From Bacillus aerolatus (lineage in GTDB: Bacteria > Bacillota > Bacilli > Bacillales > Domibacillaceae), in the NCBI RefSeq assembly GCF_009183655.1, contig NZ_WEIO01000007.1:1-64000 (forward strand): DNA of 64,000 nt, given 5' to 3'. This document shows, in pieces, positions 34,627 to 44,066 of this stretch (position 1 is the stretch's first letter; each line of letters begins with the position of its first letter). Under the pieces are notes generated by a model. The model made no database searches and was not told the DNA's origin. It saw nothing but the letters and a program-made list of their open reading frames with translations. Position numbers and translations under genes: made by a program.

Positions 34627-36246
34627 ATGTCTTCGAAGCTGATTAGAGGAACTTTCATTTTAACGTTGGGGACGTTTATCTCCAAATTTCTCGGGTTGTT
34701 TTACGTCATCCCGTTTTATTCGATTGTTGGAAAAGAAGCTACTTCACTTTATCAATACGGCTATGTGCCGTACACAATCTTCATCAGCATAGCTACTGCC
34801 GGCGTGCCGCTTGCTGTTTCTAAGTTTATTGCGAAATACAATGCGCTCGGCGAGTATGCGGTCGGCCGCCGGCTGTTTAAGTCAGGTTTGATGATTATGT
34901 CGCTGACAGGCATTCTGGCTTTCCTCGTGATGTATACGTTTGCTCCAGCATTCGCCAAAATGGTGGTGCTTGATAAAGAGCAGATTTATACAATAGAGGA
35001 AGTGGCATATGTCATTCGGGCGGTTAGCTTTGCGCTCATTATCGTGCCGTTTATGAGTTTAATGCGCGGCTTTTTTCAAGGACATCAGTCAATGGGGCCG
35101 TCCGCCGTCTCTCAAGTCATCGAGCAGATTGCCCGCATTATCTTTTTGCTCGCAGGTGCGTATATTGTTCTAAACGTGCTTAGTGGCAATGTTGTGGAAG
35201 CGATCGGCGCCGCCACGTTTGCCGCGTTTGTGGGAGCAGTGTTCGGCTTGCTTGTCTTGTTTTGGTATTGGAAGAAACGAAAAAAGCATTTGGATGAGCT
35301 GCTTGAAAAAGATGAGGGCAAAACCCATGTTTCACTTGTTGATATTTACAGTGAAATTGTCGTGTATGCGATTCCGTTTATTTTCGTCGGCATCGCTATC
35401 CCACTTTATCAGCTCGTTGATATGGCTACGTTTAACCGGGCGATGGCGGCAATCGGCCAAGCGAAAATATCAGATACAGTATTCGGGATTGTTAATTTCA
35501 GCACACAAAAAATTGTCATCATTCCTGTATCGCTGGCAACGGCGTTTGCAATGACGCTTGTGCCGCTCGTGACGAGTTCGTTCGTTTCCGGAGAAGCCGG
35601 CAAAGTGAAGAAACAGCTCGACCAGACGTTCCAAGTGCTGTTGTTTTTAACGGTGCCTGCTGTCGTTGGTATTATGCTCCTTGCTGAACCTTTTTATACG
35701 GTATTCTATGAGCAAAGCGGCATCGGTACCGACATTTTACGGACATATGCGCCGGTAGCGATTTTATTTGCTCTATTCACCGTGACAGCAGCAATCTTGC
35801 AAGGGATCAATGAGCAGCGATTTACGGTATTCAGCCTGCTATTCGGCATTTTGCTGAAATTTGCATTAAACATTCCGCTTATCAAAATGTTTCAGGCGGA
35901 AGGAGCGATTTATGCGACGGCGATCGGCTATAGTGCGTCAATCATCATTAACTTGCTCGTCATTAGACATTACGCCGGCTACTCCTTGCGCTCCGTAGCC
36001 GGGAAAATTGGGCAAATTGTTTTATTTAACGCCATTATGGCGGCTGTTGTATTTGCCGCTTATGCAGGGCTCAATCCATTATTTGACGCAGGCAGCAAAG
36101 TACAGGGCACAGTGCTGATTGCCATTTGTGCAGTGATCGGAGCGGCTGTTTACTTTTTCCTCAGTTTGCGGACAGGGCTTGCAGATGGACTGTTTGGAGC
36201 AAGACTAGATCGGCTGAAAAATAAATTCGGAAAAGCAAAGGCTTAA
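34627..36246 (+). CDS. murJ: MurJ-type lipid II flippase (YtgP)
   Basis: 539 residues with about 14 transmembrane segments, MOP/MVF superfamily. It starts SSKLIRGTFILTLGTFISKF and has conserved Arg and Glu residues in the early helices (PSAVSQVIEQIARI). In B. subtilis, YtgP is one of two alternative flippases that move lipid II outward for peptidoglycan synthesis. Polysaccharide exporters of the same superfamily are an alternative, but synteny favours YtgP. Followed by a terminator. Confidence 0.88.
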   Translation: MSSKLIRGTFILTLGTFISKFLGLFYVIPFYSIVGKEATSLYQYGYVPYTIFISIATAGVPLAVSKFIAKYNALGEYAVGRRLFKSGLMIMSLTGILAFLVMYTFAPAFAKMVVLDKEQIYTIEEVAYVIRAVSFALIIVPFMSLMRGFFQGHQSMGPSAVSQVIEQIARIIFLLAGAYIVLNVLSGNVVEAIGAATFAAFVGAVFGLLVLFWYWKKRKKHLDELLEKDEGKTHVSLVDIYSEIVVYAIPFIFVGIAIPLYQLVDMATFNRAMAAIGQAKISDTVFGIVNFSTQKIVIIPVSLATAFAMTLVPLVTSSFVSGEAGKVKKQLDQTFQVLLFLTVPAVVGIMLLAEPFYTVFYEQSGIGTDILRTYAPVAILFALFTVTAAILQGINEQRFTVFSLLFGILLKFALNIPLIKMFQAEGAIYATAIGYSASIIINLLVIRHYAGYSLRSVAGKIGQIVLFNAIMAAVVFAAYAGLNPLFDAGSKVQGTVLIAICAVIGAAVYFFLSLRTGLADGLFGARLDRLKNKFGKAKA

Positions 36247-36257
36247 TAAGTCATTTG

Positions 36258-36294
36258 AAAAGCAGGCTTCCTTTTTGAAGGAAACTGCTTTTTG
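36258..36294 (+). terminator. Terminator of murJ
   Basis: Stem AAAAGCAG-TTCCTT / AAGGAA-CTGCTTTT with T-run, just before the EamA gene's ribosome site. Confidence 0.75.
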
Positions 36295-36318
36295 ATTAAA
36301 AAGAGAGGAGGAAGAAAG

Positions 36319-37224
36319 ATGGAAAGCGGACTCGCTTATCAATCAAGATCAAAAGGAATGGTTATGGTGCTTGCTAGTGCCTTATTCTGGGGTGCCTCAG
36401 GAGTGGTTGCCCAATTTCTTTTTCAGCAGCAGGGAATCAGTGTAGAATGGCTCGTAACGGTCAGGCTGCTGTTTGCTGGTTTGCTCTTGCTCATCTTCGC
36501 TGCTGTAAAAGAAAAAAAGCCTGTATTTGACATATGGAGAGACCGGTTCAGCTGGCCGTCACTCATCCTCTTTAGTTTGTTCGGCATGCTTGGCGTGCAG
36601 TATACTTTTTTTGCTGCGATTAACAATGGAAATGCCGCGACAGCGACGGTGCTGCAATATTTAGCGCCTGTGCTGATTGTACTCTATCTCGCGATCCGTT
36701 CAAAAGCACGGCCGGCTTCAAAGGAAGTCATCGCTGTTGTTTTATCGGTGCTAGGGACATTTTTCCTGGTGACAGGCGGCAATCCGAATGAGCTGGCGAT
36801 TTCGAGAGAAGCTTTATTCTGGGGGCTCAGTTCAGCGGTGGCGCTTGCTTTTTACACGTTGCATCCGCTGCAGCTGTTACAAAGATGGGGGTCTGTTCTC
36901 GTTGTTGGCTGGGGAATGACGGTGGCAGGCATTTCCTTCAGCTTCTTCCACCCGCCGTGGATATTTGAAGGAACACTTTCACTATCGACAATAGCCGCTG
37001 TCGCGTTCGTAATTATATTTGGCACGCTGCTTGCTTTTTATTTTTACTTGGAAAGCCTGAATTATTTGCGCGCGTCCGAAACAAGCCTGCTTGCTTGTGC
37101 AGAACCACTTTCAGCTGTCTTTTTATCCGTCATCTTACTTGGTGTTCAATTCGGTTTCGGTGAATGGTTTGGCACGGCCTGCATTATCACGACAGTGTTA
37201 ATGCTGTCACGGGCAAAGAAGTAA
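36319..37224 (+). CDS. EamA/DMT-family transporter
   Basis: 301 residues with about 10 transmembrane helices arranged as two EamA repeats (residues ~15-150 and ~160-300). Characteristic segments LFWGASGVVAQFL, NNGNAATATVLQYLAPVLI and, in repeat 2, ETSLLACAEPLSAVFLSVI. Likely exporter of a metabolite or amino acid; substrate unknown. ATG 36319 with GAGGAGG upstream, 19 nt before ytzG. Confidence 0.88.
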   Translation: MESGLAYQSRSKGMVMVLASALFWGASGVVAQFLFQQQGISVEWLVTVRLLFAGLLLLIFAAVKEKKPVFDIWRDRFSWPSLILFSLFGMLGVQYTFFAAINNGNAATATVLQYLAPVLIVLYLAIRSKARPASKEVIAVVLSVLGTFFLVTGGNPNELAISREALFWGLSSAVALAFYTLHPLQLLQRWGSVLVVGWGMTVAGISFSFFHPPWIFEGTLSLSTIAAVAFVIIFGTLLAFYFYLESLNYLRASETSLLACAEPLSAVFLSVILLGVQFGFGEWFGTACIITTVLMLSRAKK

Positions 37225-37243
37225 ACGAAAGCGAGGAGTAGAC

Positions 37244-37963
37244 ATGAGAATCGATAAACTTTTGGCTAATATCGGCCATGGCAGCCGGAAAGAAGTAAAG
37301 CAGCTGTTGAAAAACGGGGTTGTGACAGTCAACGGAGAGCTTGTGAAAGACGGGAAGCAGCACGTCGATCCCGAAGAAGATCAGATTGTTATTCACGGGG
37401 AGGAAGTGTATTACCGCGAATTCATTTATTTGATGATGAACAAGCCGCCAGGCGTTATTTCGGCAACAGAAGATGCCAGGGAAGAAACAGTGATTGACAT
37501 ACTGGAAGCGAATCACGCCGTGTTTAACCCGTTTCCGGTCGGGCGTCTCGATAAAGATACGGAAGGACTTTTGCTGCTGACAAATGATGGCGTGCTTGCT
37601 CATCAGCTATTGTCGCCAAAAAAACACGTACCGAAAACGTATTTTGCGGTCATTGATGGTGAAGTAACGGAAAAGGACATAGAAGCCTTTCATCAAGGAG
37701 TCACTCTTGATGACGGATATGTGACGAAACCGGGAGAATTAAAGATTTTAAAAAGCGGGCTGCGTTCGGACATTGAGCTCACGATCACAGAAGGGAAGTT
37801 TCACCAAGTAAAGCGAATGTTTGAAGCAGTAGGCAAAAGAGTTGTTTATTTGCAGCGAATTTCGATGGGGCCGCTCCAACTGGATGAGGAATTAGATCTT
37901 GGTGAATATCGAGAATTAACTGAAGAAGAAATGGCATTGCTGAAAAATAGCGGAAAAGAATAA
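37244..37963 (+). CDS. ytzG: RsuA/RluB-family pseudouridine synthase (YtzG)
   Basis: 239 residues. N-terminal S4 RNA-binding domain (MRIDKLLANIGHGSRKEVKQ) and a catalytic domain with GRLDKDTEGLLLLTND containing the nucleophilic Asp. Isomerises a uridine in rRNA, probably 16S or 23S; the position cannot be read from sequence. GCGAGGAG precedes the ATG. Confidence 0.92.
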   Translation: MRIDKLLANIGHGSRKEVKQLLKNGVVTVNGELVKDGKQHVDPEEDQIVIHGEEVYYREFIYLMMNKPPGVISATEDAREETVIDILEANHAVFNPFPVGRLDKDTEGLLLLTNDGVLAHQLLSPKKHVPKTYFAVIDGEVTEKDIEAFHQGVTLDDGYVTKPGELKILKSGLRSDIELTITEGKFHQVKRMFEAVGKRVVYLQRISMGPLQLDEELDLGEYRELTEEEMALLKNSGKE

Positions 37964-37964
37964 A

Positions 37965-38001
37965 AAAGTCAAAAAAACCCCCTGTCAATGCCGACAGGGG
38001 G
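37965..38001 (-). terminator. Terminator of ytzE (also near ytzG end)
   Basis: Stem CCCCCTGTC / GACAGGGGG. The T-run follows on the minus strand, so it mainly ends ytzE. Confidence 0.85.
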
Positions 38002-38007
38002 CTTCAT

Positions 38008-38229
38008 TCATGAAGTCATTCGAACTTTCTTCTGTGTCGTTGTCCACTGGCCACGGCTTGGGCTGATGACCAAGTCGTTGTAAGCTAACACATTCAAATC
38101 TCTTTGAATGGTGCGAGGAGTGATGCCAAATTCTTCCACAATTTCTTGAGTCGAAACAGTCCCGTTTTCTTTAATAAACATATAGACTGATTTGATCCGA
38201 TTTAGCATCCGATTTGTTGAAGGTTTCAC
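38008..38229 (-). CDS. ytzE: DeoR-type helix-turn-helix regulator YtzE
   Basis: 73 residues consisting only of a winged HTH: RIKSVYMFIKENGTVSTQEI then FGITPRTIQRDLNVLAYNDL. It lacks the sugar-binding domain of full DeoR regulators, which is normal for YtzE. Targets unknown. Read divergently from pepV with 364 nt between. Confidence 0.85.
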   Translation of the reverse strand: MKPSTNRMLNRIKSVYMFIKENGTVSTQEIVEEFGITPRTIQRDLNVLAYNDLVISPSRGQWTTTQKKVRMTS

Positions 38230-38593
38230 AAAACCACTCCCTCATCTTTTTTCACAGAGGCAATACAACAGACGGCGGTTAGGGAGAAACTGTAGTTTCT
38301 CGTTGAATATGTAAATCGTTTGCCGCAGACAGCTCCTTTACTAAATAGTGTAAGATGTCTGACAATTGTATTTTACCTCATTTATATTTATATTTCTAGG
38401 AAAAATGCCTAAATTAACTTAACTTTACATTTCCTTTACCCTCTTTTTTCATAAAACTAACATGAATATCCGAATTTAATCAAGACGGATGCTTTTTTTT
38501 TAGCCATCCGCATTAAAAAAAGAGTTATTGATTCTTTTTCAAACGCAGTCAAGGTAAAATGAGGGAAAGAAGTGGATAAAGGGGGAATCATTG
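38230..38593. other. Intergenic region ytzE-pepV
   Basis: No gene is seen. It holds an 8-bp inverted repeat GAGAAACT / AGTTTCTC (38284-38301) in the ytzE leader, an AT-rich stretch, and a hairpin CGGATG / CATCCG around a T9 run near 38483-38511. Promoters for both flanking genes must lie here, but no convincing pair of boxes is identified. Confidence 0.5.
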
Positions 38594-40018
38594 ATGAACG
38601 AAATAAATTGGAAAGCAGAAGTGGAAAAGCGGCAGGATGAGCTGCTAAAGGATTTGCAGTCACTTATTGCCATCAAAAGTGTGCTGGATGAAGAACAGGC
38701 GACGCCTGATGCTCCCCTTGGCGAGAATGTAAAAGAAGCGCTTGATTTTATGTTGGGACTCGGAAAAAGAGACGGTTTTGCCGAGAAGAACGTAGACAAT
38801 CTCGCCGGCCATCTTGAGTTTGGAGCGGGGGAAGAGCTGGTTGGCGTGCTGTGCCACGTTGATGTCGTGCCTGAAGGAGACGGCTGGACAACAGATCCAT
38901 TCGGCGGCGAACTGAAAGAAGGAAAGATTTTTGGCCGCGGAGCGATTGATGATAAAGGGCCGACAATGGCGGCGTATTATGCAATGAAAATCATTAAAGA
39001 ACTCGGTTTGCCATTATATAAGCGGGTGCGGATGATTATCGGAACCGATGAAGAAAGTGATTGGCGCTGTGTGGACCGCTATTTTGAAAAAGAGGAAATG
39101 CCGTCTGTCGGCTTTGCGCCCGATGCGGATTTTCCGATTATTTACGCGGAAAAAGGAATTGCTGATTTTGACTTGGTTCAGCAGTCAAATAAATCTGCGA
39201 ATAGCTGTTCCGGAGATGTGATTGTCCATTTTTTTGAATCAGGCAGAAGGTATAACATGGTGCCGGATTACGCAAAAGCTATAGTGACAGTAAGCAGCGG
39301 ACAGACAGAGATTGTGCAAAGCTATAGCGCGTTCGTCGATGATAACGGACTGGACGGGCGTTTTTACATTGATAATGGCCAGCTTGTTCTAGAGTTGAAA
39401 GGTGTCTCCGCTCATGGCATGGAACCGGATCACGGCAAAAATGCGGGGCTTTATTTAGCCGAGTTTTTAGCCGGGAGACAGCTTGATGAAAAAGCGGCCG
39501 GCTTCTTCCAATGGACGAGCCAGTTTTTATTTGAAGATTCGCGCGGAAAAAAGCTTGGGATAGATTACAGCGATGACATTACCGGCGACTTGACGATTAA
39601 TGTCGGAAAAATATCTTTCGACGAAAACAGCGGCGGCCGGTTAGGGCTGAATATGCGCTATCCAGTCACGTTCCCGCTGGAAGAGAAACGAGCGGAACTG
39701 ACAAAAAAGCTGGCAGAAGAAAAGTTACAAATCGAACATTTTTCCAACAGCGCTCCGCACCATGTCGCTAAAGACCATCCGTTTATTCAAACCTTGTCCA
39801 AGGTGTATGAAGAGCAGACGGGCGAAAAAGCAGAACTGTTATCGATCGGCGGCGGCACGTACGCCCGCAGCTTAAAAACAGGCGTCGCATTCGGTGCACT
39901 GTTCCCGGGACGGGCGGATGTGGCCCACCAAAAAGATGAATACATGTTTATTGAAGATTTGTTGAAAGCAACTGCGATTTATGCGCAGGCGATCTGGGAA
40001 CTAGCAGGGAAAAAGTAA
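38594..40018 (+). CDS. pepV: Dipeptidase PepV (M20 family)
   Basis: 474 residues, M20A metallopeptidase releasing the N-terminal residue of dipeptides and some tripeptides. Zinc ligands and catalytic residues visible: LCHVDVVPEGDGW (His, Asp), GRGAIDDKGP (bridging Asp), GTDEESDWRC (general-base Glu and ligand), and a C-terminal GGTYAR...HQKDEY. It contains the lid/dimer-like insertion typical of PepV. ATG 38594 follows GGGGG. Confidence 0.93.
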   Translation: MNEINWKAEVEKRQDELLKDLQSLIAIKSVLDEEQATPDAPLGENVKEALDFMLGLGKRDGFAEKNVDNLAGHLEFGAGEELVGVLCHVDVVPEGDGWTTDPFGGELKEGKIFGRGAIDDKGPTMAAYYAMKIIKELGLPLYKRVRMIIGTDEESDWRCVDRYFEKEEMPSVGFAPDADFPIIYAEKGIADFDLVQQSNKSANSCSGDVIVHFFESGRRYNMVPDYAKAIVTVSSGQTEIVQSYSAFVDDNGLDGRFYIDNGQLVLELKGVSAHGMEPDHGKNAGLYLAEFLAGRQLDEKAAGFFQWTSQFLFEDSRGKKLGIDYSDDITGDLTINVGKISFDENSGGRLGLNMRYPVTFPLEEKRAELTKKLAEEKLQIEHFSNSAPHHVAKDHPFIQTLSKVYEEQTGEKAELLSIGGGTYARSLKTGVAFGALFPGRADVAHQKDEYMFIEDLLKATAIYAQAIWELAGKK

Positions 40019-40130
40019 CTAGCAAGACTTTGTACAGTATGACTGCCCGCGATTGCAAAGTTACTGACCGGAAACTGCGGTTGACTAGCTGCATTTTCAA
40101 ACTTGCTGACTAGAAATGAAAATGTACTCT
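40016..40130. repeat. Degenerate short repeats with TGAC/ACTAG cores
   Basis: Between pepV and the cysK-like gene, the words ACTAG, GACTG, CTGACC, TGACTAG, CTGACTAG and GTACTC recur about every 18-24 bp. Layout resembles the 32600 array but the words differ and the spacing is less regular. Confidence 0.45.
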
Positions 40131-40158
40131 CCAGCCCCAAACATTACTCTATGCAAAA

Positions 40159-40192
40159 AAACGCCCTTTCCGCGAAACGGAAGGGCGTTTTC
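40159..40192. terminator. Bidirectional terminator pepV / cysteine synthase
   Basis: Stem ACGCCCTTTCCG / CGGAAGGGCGT with A-run and T-run on either side. Confidence 0.88.
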
Positions 40193-40193
40193 A

Positions 40194-41129
40194 TTATTCT
40201 TGGAAAAGATCACTTGATAAGTAGCGTTCACCTGTGTCGCAAATAATGCAGACGACCATATCATCTTTTGTTAAGGTGTTGGCTGTTTGAATAGCAGCAT
40301 AGCAGGCAGCGCCTGAAGACGGACCGACGAGGACGCCTTCTTCGCGGGCGAGGCGGCGCACTGTTTCATAGGCATCTTCATCTTCAATCTTGTAGATGTA
40401 ATCATAGACTTCTTCATTGAGCGTGTTCGGAATGAAGCCGGGACTTGTGCCGACGAGCTTATGCTTGCCCGGTTTGCCGCCGGAAAGAACGGGAGAACCG
40501 GCAGGCTCTACGACATGAACCTTTAAGCCAGGCACATGCTCTTTCAACACTTCACCTGTCCCGGTAATTGTGCCGCCTGTTCCCGCAGTCGCAACGAAAG
40601 CACCAAGATTTTTGCCGATTTGTTTGACACCGTCCAAAATTTCAAGGGCAGTTGTTTTCCGGTGGGCGTCCGGGTTGGCTTGATTATCAAACTGCATCGG
40701 AATGAAGCTATCCGGGATTTCTTTCGCTAGTTCTTCCGCTTTGCGGATCGCGCCGGGCATTTTTTCATCGCCAGGTGTAAGAACGACTTCCGCCCCATAC
40801 GCCTTCAATAAATTAATCCGCTCTTTCGTCATTGTATCAGGCATGACTAAAATGGCTTTATAGCCTCTTGCAGCAGCATTCATTGCCAGACCGATGCCTG
40901 TATTGCCGCTCGTTGGTTCAATGATCGTGGCACCGGGTTTCAGCTGCCCTGCTTTTTCCGCTTCGACAATCATATTGAAAGCGGCTCGGTCTTTTACGCT
41001 TTTGCTCGGATTAAAAAATTCCAGTTTTAAATAAACATCCGCCCCTTGCTCAGGATTCATGCGATTTAACTTTAACAGGGGAGTGTCCCCGATTAACTCA
41101 GCAATATTATTGACTGTTTTCACTGTCAT
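40194..41129 (-). CDS. ytkP: Cysteine synthase (CysK/YtkP type)
   Basis: 311 residues, PLP-dependent fold type II. The PLP lysine lies in FFNPSKSVKDRAAFNM, the phosphate loop is TAGTGGTITGTG and the substrate loop EPTSGNTGIGLAMN. It makes cysteine from O-acetylserine and sulfide. In B. subtilis the homologue at this locus is the paralogue YtkP, so CysK itself may be elsewhere. Start ATG at 41129 with GGAAGG upstream; an in-frame GTG two codons later is also possible. Confidence 0.9.
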   Translation of the reverse strand: MTVKTVNNIAELIGDTPLLKLNRMNPEQGADVYLKLEFFNPSKSVKDRAAFNMIVEAEKAGQLKPGATIIEPTSGNTGIGLAMNAAARGYKAILVMPDTMTKERINLLKAYGAEVVLTPGDEKMPGAIRKAEELAKEIPDSFIPMQFDNQANPDAHRKTTALEILDGVKQIGKNLGAFVATAGTGGTITGTGEVLKEHVPGLKVHVVEPAGSPVLSGGKPGKHKLVGTSPGFIPNTLNEEVYDYIYKIEDEDAYETVRRLAREEGVLVGPSSGAACYAAIQTANTLTKDDMVVCIICDTGERYLSSDLFQE

Positions 41130-41281
41130 TCATCCTTCCATCAAGTTTCTTTATTCTATTATTATCACATTAATCGGATTAATCCAATCTATACAAGGTG
41201 AATTTCATTTTTTTTTCGATTTGTAGATCTCCCCAGCCGTTTGATAAGATAAAAGAAATTGACGATAAAGGAGTCGCTTAC

Positions 41282-41836
41282 ATGACCCGGAACCACTATT
41301 TTTTTGCTCTTCCTCTGCCGCTTGAATTTAAGCAGCAGCTTCATCAAACGGTGAAAGCAAAACAACTTCCTTTCGCCCGCTTTGTACACGAAGAAGATAT
41401 TCATTTGACACTGGCTTTTTTAGGGTCTGTTGAAGAAGAAAGGCTGCAGACAGCCATTGGGCTTGTAGAAAATGCTATACGGGCGATCGAAGCGTTTCCG
41501 CTCGTGGTCGATTCATTCGGTTCTTTCGGTAAAAAAACGGAACCGCGGATTTTTTGGGCAGGTGTGAAAGAAGAAGAGCGCTTGAATGAGCTGCAAAAAA
41601 AAGTAAGCGCAGCCTGTCGGGAAGCGGGTTTCGAGCTTGACAACAAACCTTTCCGCCCGCACCTCACTCTTGCTAGAAAATGGAAGGGAGCTGTCCCTTT
41701 TCAACTTCCTCAAATTGTCTTAAATAAAAAATTTCTAGCGGAATCTGTCGTTCTTTACGAAACTTATTTGGATCGCAGTCCGAAATATAAAGTGAAGCAT
41801 CGTATCGATCTTCAGAGATGTGAAAGAAAGGAATAA
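41282..41836 (+). CDS. thpR: 2H-family RNA 2',3'-cyclic phosphodiesterase (ThpR/YtlP)
   Basis: 184 residues with the two catalytic H-x-T motifs of the LigT/2H superfamily: DIHLTLAFLG near residue 40 and RPHLTLARKW near 127. Family members open 2',3'-cyclic phosphates; older annotations call them 2'-5' RNA ligases. ATG 41282 with AAAGGAG 7 nt upstream. The NERD gene follows after 5 nt. Confidence 0.9.
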   Translation: MTRNHYFFALPLPLEFKQQLHQTVKAKQLPFARFVHEEDIHLTLAFLGSVEEERLQTAIGLVENAIRAIEAFPLVVDSFGSFGKKTEPRIFWAGVKEEERLNELQKKVSAACREAGFELDNKPFRPHLTLARKWKGAVPFQLPQIVLNKKFLAESVVLYETYLDRSPKYKVKHRIDLQRCERKE

Positions 41837-41841
41837 AGAAA

Positions 41842-42831
41842 ATGGCGCAGTTGATTAAACTACAGGACTACATTTCCAGGTACGAAACAGATATTTACCA
41901 TTATCCAGCTCGTTTTGTCCGTTTAAAAAAACAGCAATGGGAAAGCACACGGCAATATTGGGAAAGCAATCGCTGGGGAGAAGTGATGGAAGCTCTTTCG
42001 CTGGAAGGTCGGGAAGAAGAACCAGGTGACCCGGGTGTTATGCAAAAGCTGAAATCTTTTTTTCAACGCGGAAAAAAAGAAGAAGGAATGCAAGAAGCAG
42101 CAGTTGCAAAAGAAAATGAACCATCTATGTTTGAGACAGTGGAGCTGGCGTCAGCCGCTAACTTAGAAGAATTAAAACAGGAATTTTTAAATCAGCTTTT
42201 TACGTTTCAAGTGAAGTGGGCAAGCTCCACTGTACGGGAAAAGTCATACATCGACCCGAAATACTTTCACGATGAGCGGCTGAGGTTTTTTCTGCAAGGG
42301 CTTCCGGACAGCTTTCTTTTGCTGTATGAACCGGTGCTCCGGTTAAAAAATGCGCCGATGGAGCTTGATGTCATTTTGCTGACACCGACGGAAGCGTGGT
42401 GCCTGACGTTTTTGGAAGAGGAAGAGCAATCCGTCTATATTGGCTCAACCGAACGCTTTTGGGTGAAGAGGAATGGAGGAAAGGAAAGCCGCGTGTTAAG
42501 CCCAGTACTCGCCGTCAGCCGAATGGAAGCCATATTGAAAAAGCTGTTTCAGCGGCAAGAAATTGACTTCCCTATTCGAAAAGCGATCATTTCCCGCAAT
42601 GGATTTATTGATTATCCGAGCGCGCCTTTTTCTTTGGAGGTTATGGACAGCCGGACGTTCCCCGTCTGGTTTAATCGCATGAGAAGCATGTCTTCTCCGC
42701 TGAAAACAATCCAGCTTAAAGCCGCAAAAAGCGTGCTGGATGTTGGTCAGACGACGAGTGTCCGCCGGCCGGAATGGGATGCAGATAATGACTTTCTTTT
42801 TAAAAGTGAAACGGAAGATCAGGAAGGCTGA
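41842..42831 (+). CDS. NERD-domain (nuclease-related) protein
   Basis: 329 residues. The N-terminal half is helical, with an acidic, charged linker. The C-terminal half contains a NERD-like core: MELDVILLTPTEAWCLTFLE, followed by a paired Glu/Gln strand and RKAIISRNGFIDYPSAP. The D...E/Q-x-K nuclease residues are not complete by eye, so activity is uncertain. Five nt after thpR, so co-transcribed with it. No partner suggests a defence or DNA-repair role. Confidence 0.6.
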   Translation: MAQLIKLQDYISRYETDIYHYPARFVRLKKQQWESTRQYWESNRWGEVMEALSLEGREEEPGDPGVMQKLKSFFQRGKKEEGMQEAAVAKENEPSMFETVELASAANLEELKQEFLNQLFTFQVKWASSTVREKSYIDPKYFHDERLRFFLQGLPDSFLLLYEPVLRLKNAPMELDVILLTPTEAWCLTFLEEEEQSVYIGSTERFWVKRNGGKESRVLSPVLAVSRMEAILKKLFQRQEIDFPIRKAIISRNGFIDYPSAPFSLEVMDSRTFPVWFNRMRSMSSPLKTIQLKAAKSVLDVGQTTSVRRPEWDADNDFLFKSETEDQEG

Positions 42832-42984
42832 TGGAAGGGTAACGGCAGGCTTGAGCGTTCAAAGTACGGCTCTTTGCAACAATCCGAGAAATACCATAGC
42901 CGAATGTGAGGTTTCATGGTAAAATACTAGGTAACTTTTAAAATAAATACGTAAACGGAAGATAAAGAGATGGAGACTGTATGA

Positions 42985-43026
42985 CAAAGATAGCTATTGT
43001 GTCATTGATCGATAGCTGTCTTTTTT
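42985..43026 (+). terminator. Terminator after the NERD gene
   Basis: Stem AAGATAGCTAT / ATAGCTGTCTT with one wobble, followed by a T-run. The short open frame across it is not a gene. Confidence 0.65.
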
Positions 43027-43029
43027 ATT

Positions 43030-43205
43030 CCTTAGGAAATGATAAAATAATCGCATTGTGGATCACTTTGCTACTGGGGCAGGTCTACGTCCAGCTCCAG
43101 CGCCTAGCCCCTCGAGGTCAAATAACCTTTCCTCTACGAAGTCAAAAAGCGGACTTCTTTGAGGAAAGAACATTTTTGCCTAAGGCTGATCAAGGCGCTT
43201 GCGCA
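43030..43205. repeat. Dispersed hairpin repeat, copy D
   Basis: Complete copy with the leading segment (TTAGGAAATGATAAAATAATC ... GGATCACTTTGCTA) and the element: CCAGCTCCAGCGCCTAGCCC, CTCGAGGTCAAATAACC, central hairpin GAAGTC-AAAAAGCG-GACTTC with CTTTCCTC/GAGGAAAG arms, then GATCAAGGCGCTTGCGC. Fills much of the 424-nt gap between the NERD gene and ytmP. Confidence 0.8.
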
Positions 43206-43255
43206 TTTATTATTCTTGCATAAAACGAGTCAAACAAAAATGAAGGTGACTAACG

Positions 43256-44032
43256 GTGGAACACTTACTTGGACAAGATTGGGAAATCACTCCGGCCGGC
43301 GGAGCAACAGGAAAGGCATATGTAGCCAAGCACGACGGGCAGCAGTTATTTTTGAAAAGAAATTCTTCTCCTTTTTTGGCTGTTTTATCGGCTGAAGGCA
43401 TTGTTCCGAAGCTGATCTGGACAAAGCGGATGGAAAACGGAGATGTAATTACAGCCCAGCACTGGCTCGAAGGCCGCGAACTCGCTCCGGTGGAAATGAC
43501 GCAAAGCCGGGTGGCCAGGCTAATGAGCAAGATTCACTCTTCCCAGCCGCTGTTATCCATGCTTGAAAAGCTTGGGAAAAAGCGGGTGGACCCTGGAATG
43601 ATCGTGGCGCATATCGAACAGCAGCTCGATGCGGAAACGATCGCCCACAAGGATGTCCAGTCAGCCGTTGCGTTTCTTTATAGCCGGCTTCAAGACGCTG
43701 AACATGGGGAATACATTGTTTGCCACGGAGACATTAACCATAATAATTGGCTTTTGTCAGATGAAGATGAGCTGTACTTAATCGATTGGGACGGAGCGAT
43801 GATTGCAGATCCGGCTGTTGATCTCGGGATGCTGCTGTATAAATATATAGAAGTAAGTCAGTGGGAAAACTGGCTTGCTCAATATGGCCTGGCATTTACT
43901 CCGCACCTCGAACTGCGGATGAAGTGGCACGTTCTGGCCCAAACGCTTTTGTCTATCCAATGGGATAAGGAAAAAGGGCGTCTGCGGGAAATGAATGAAG
44001 GTCTCCGTGATCTTTCCAGGATTTTACCTTAA
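43256..44032 (+). CDS. ytmP: Aminoglycoside phosphotransferase-like kinase YtmP
   Basis: 258 residues, APH/choline-kinase fold. Catalytic loop CHGDINHNNWLL and metal-binding LIDWDGAMIADP. The substrate is unknown; the context does not suggest drug resistance. GTG 43256 with GAAGGTGA upstream. As in B. subtilis, it lies just before trmB, although the small ytzH I recall between them there is absent. Confidence 0.87.
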   Translation: MEHLLGQDWEITPAGGATGKAYVAKHDGQQLFLKRNSSPFLAVLSAEGIVPKLIWTKRMENGDVITAQHWLEGRELAPVEMTQSRVARLMSKIHSSQPLLSMLEKLGKKRVDPGMIVAHIEQQLDAETIAHKDVQSAVAFLYSRLQDAEHGEYIVCHGDINHNNWLLSDEDELYLIDWDGAMIADPAVDLGMLLYKYIEVSQWENWLAQYGLAFTPHLELRMKWHVLAQTLLSIQWDKEKGRLREMNEGLRDLSRILP

Positions 44033-44066
44033 TATCCGCAGCGGCTTTTCGCATATTGAATGAGAG

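Noticed and set aside
42981-43223. An 80-codon plus-strand frame before ytmP
   Set aside because: It runs through a terminator hairpin and repeat copy D; it is explained by those elements.
43256-44032. Aminoglycoside-resistance kinase
   Set aside because: Only the general phosphotransferase fold is present, and the conserved chromosomal context (ytmP-trmB) points to a housekeeping kinase-like protein.
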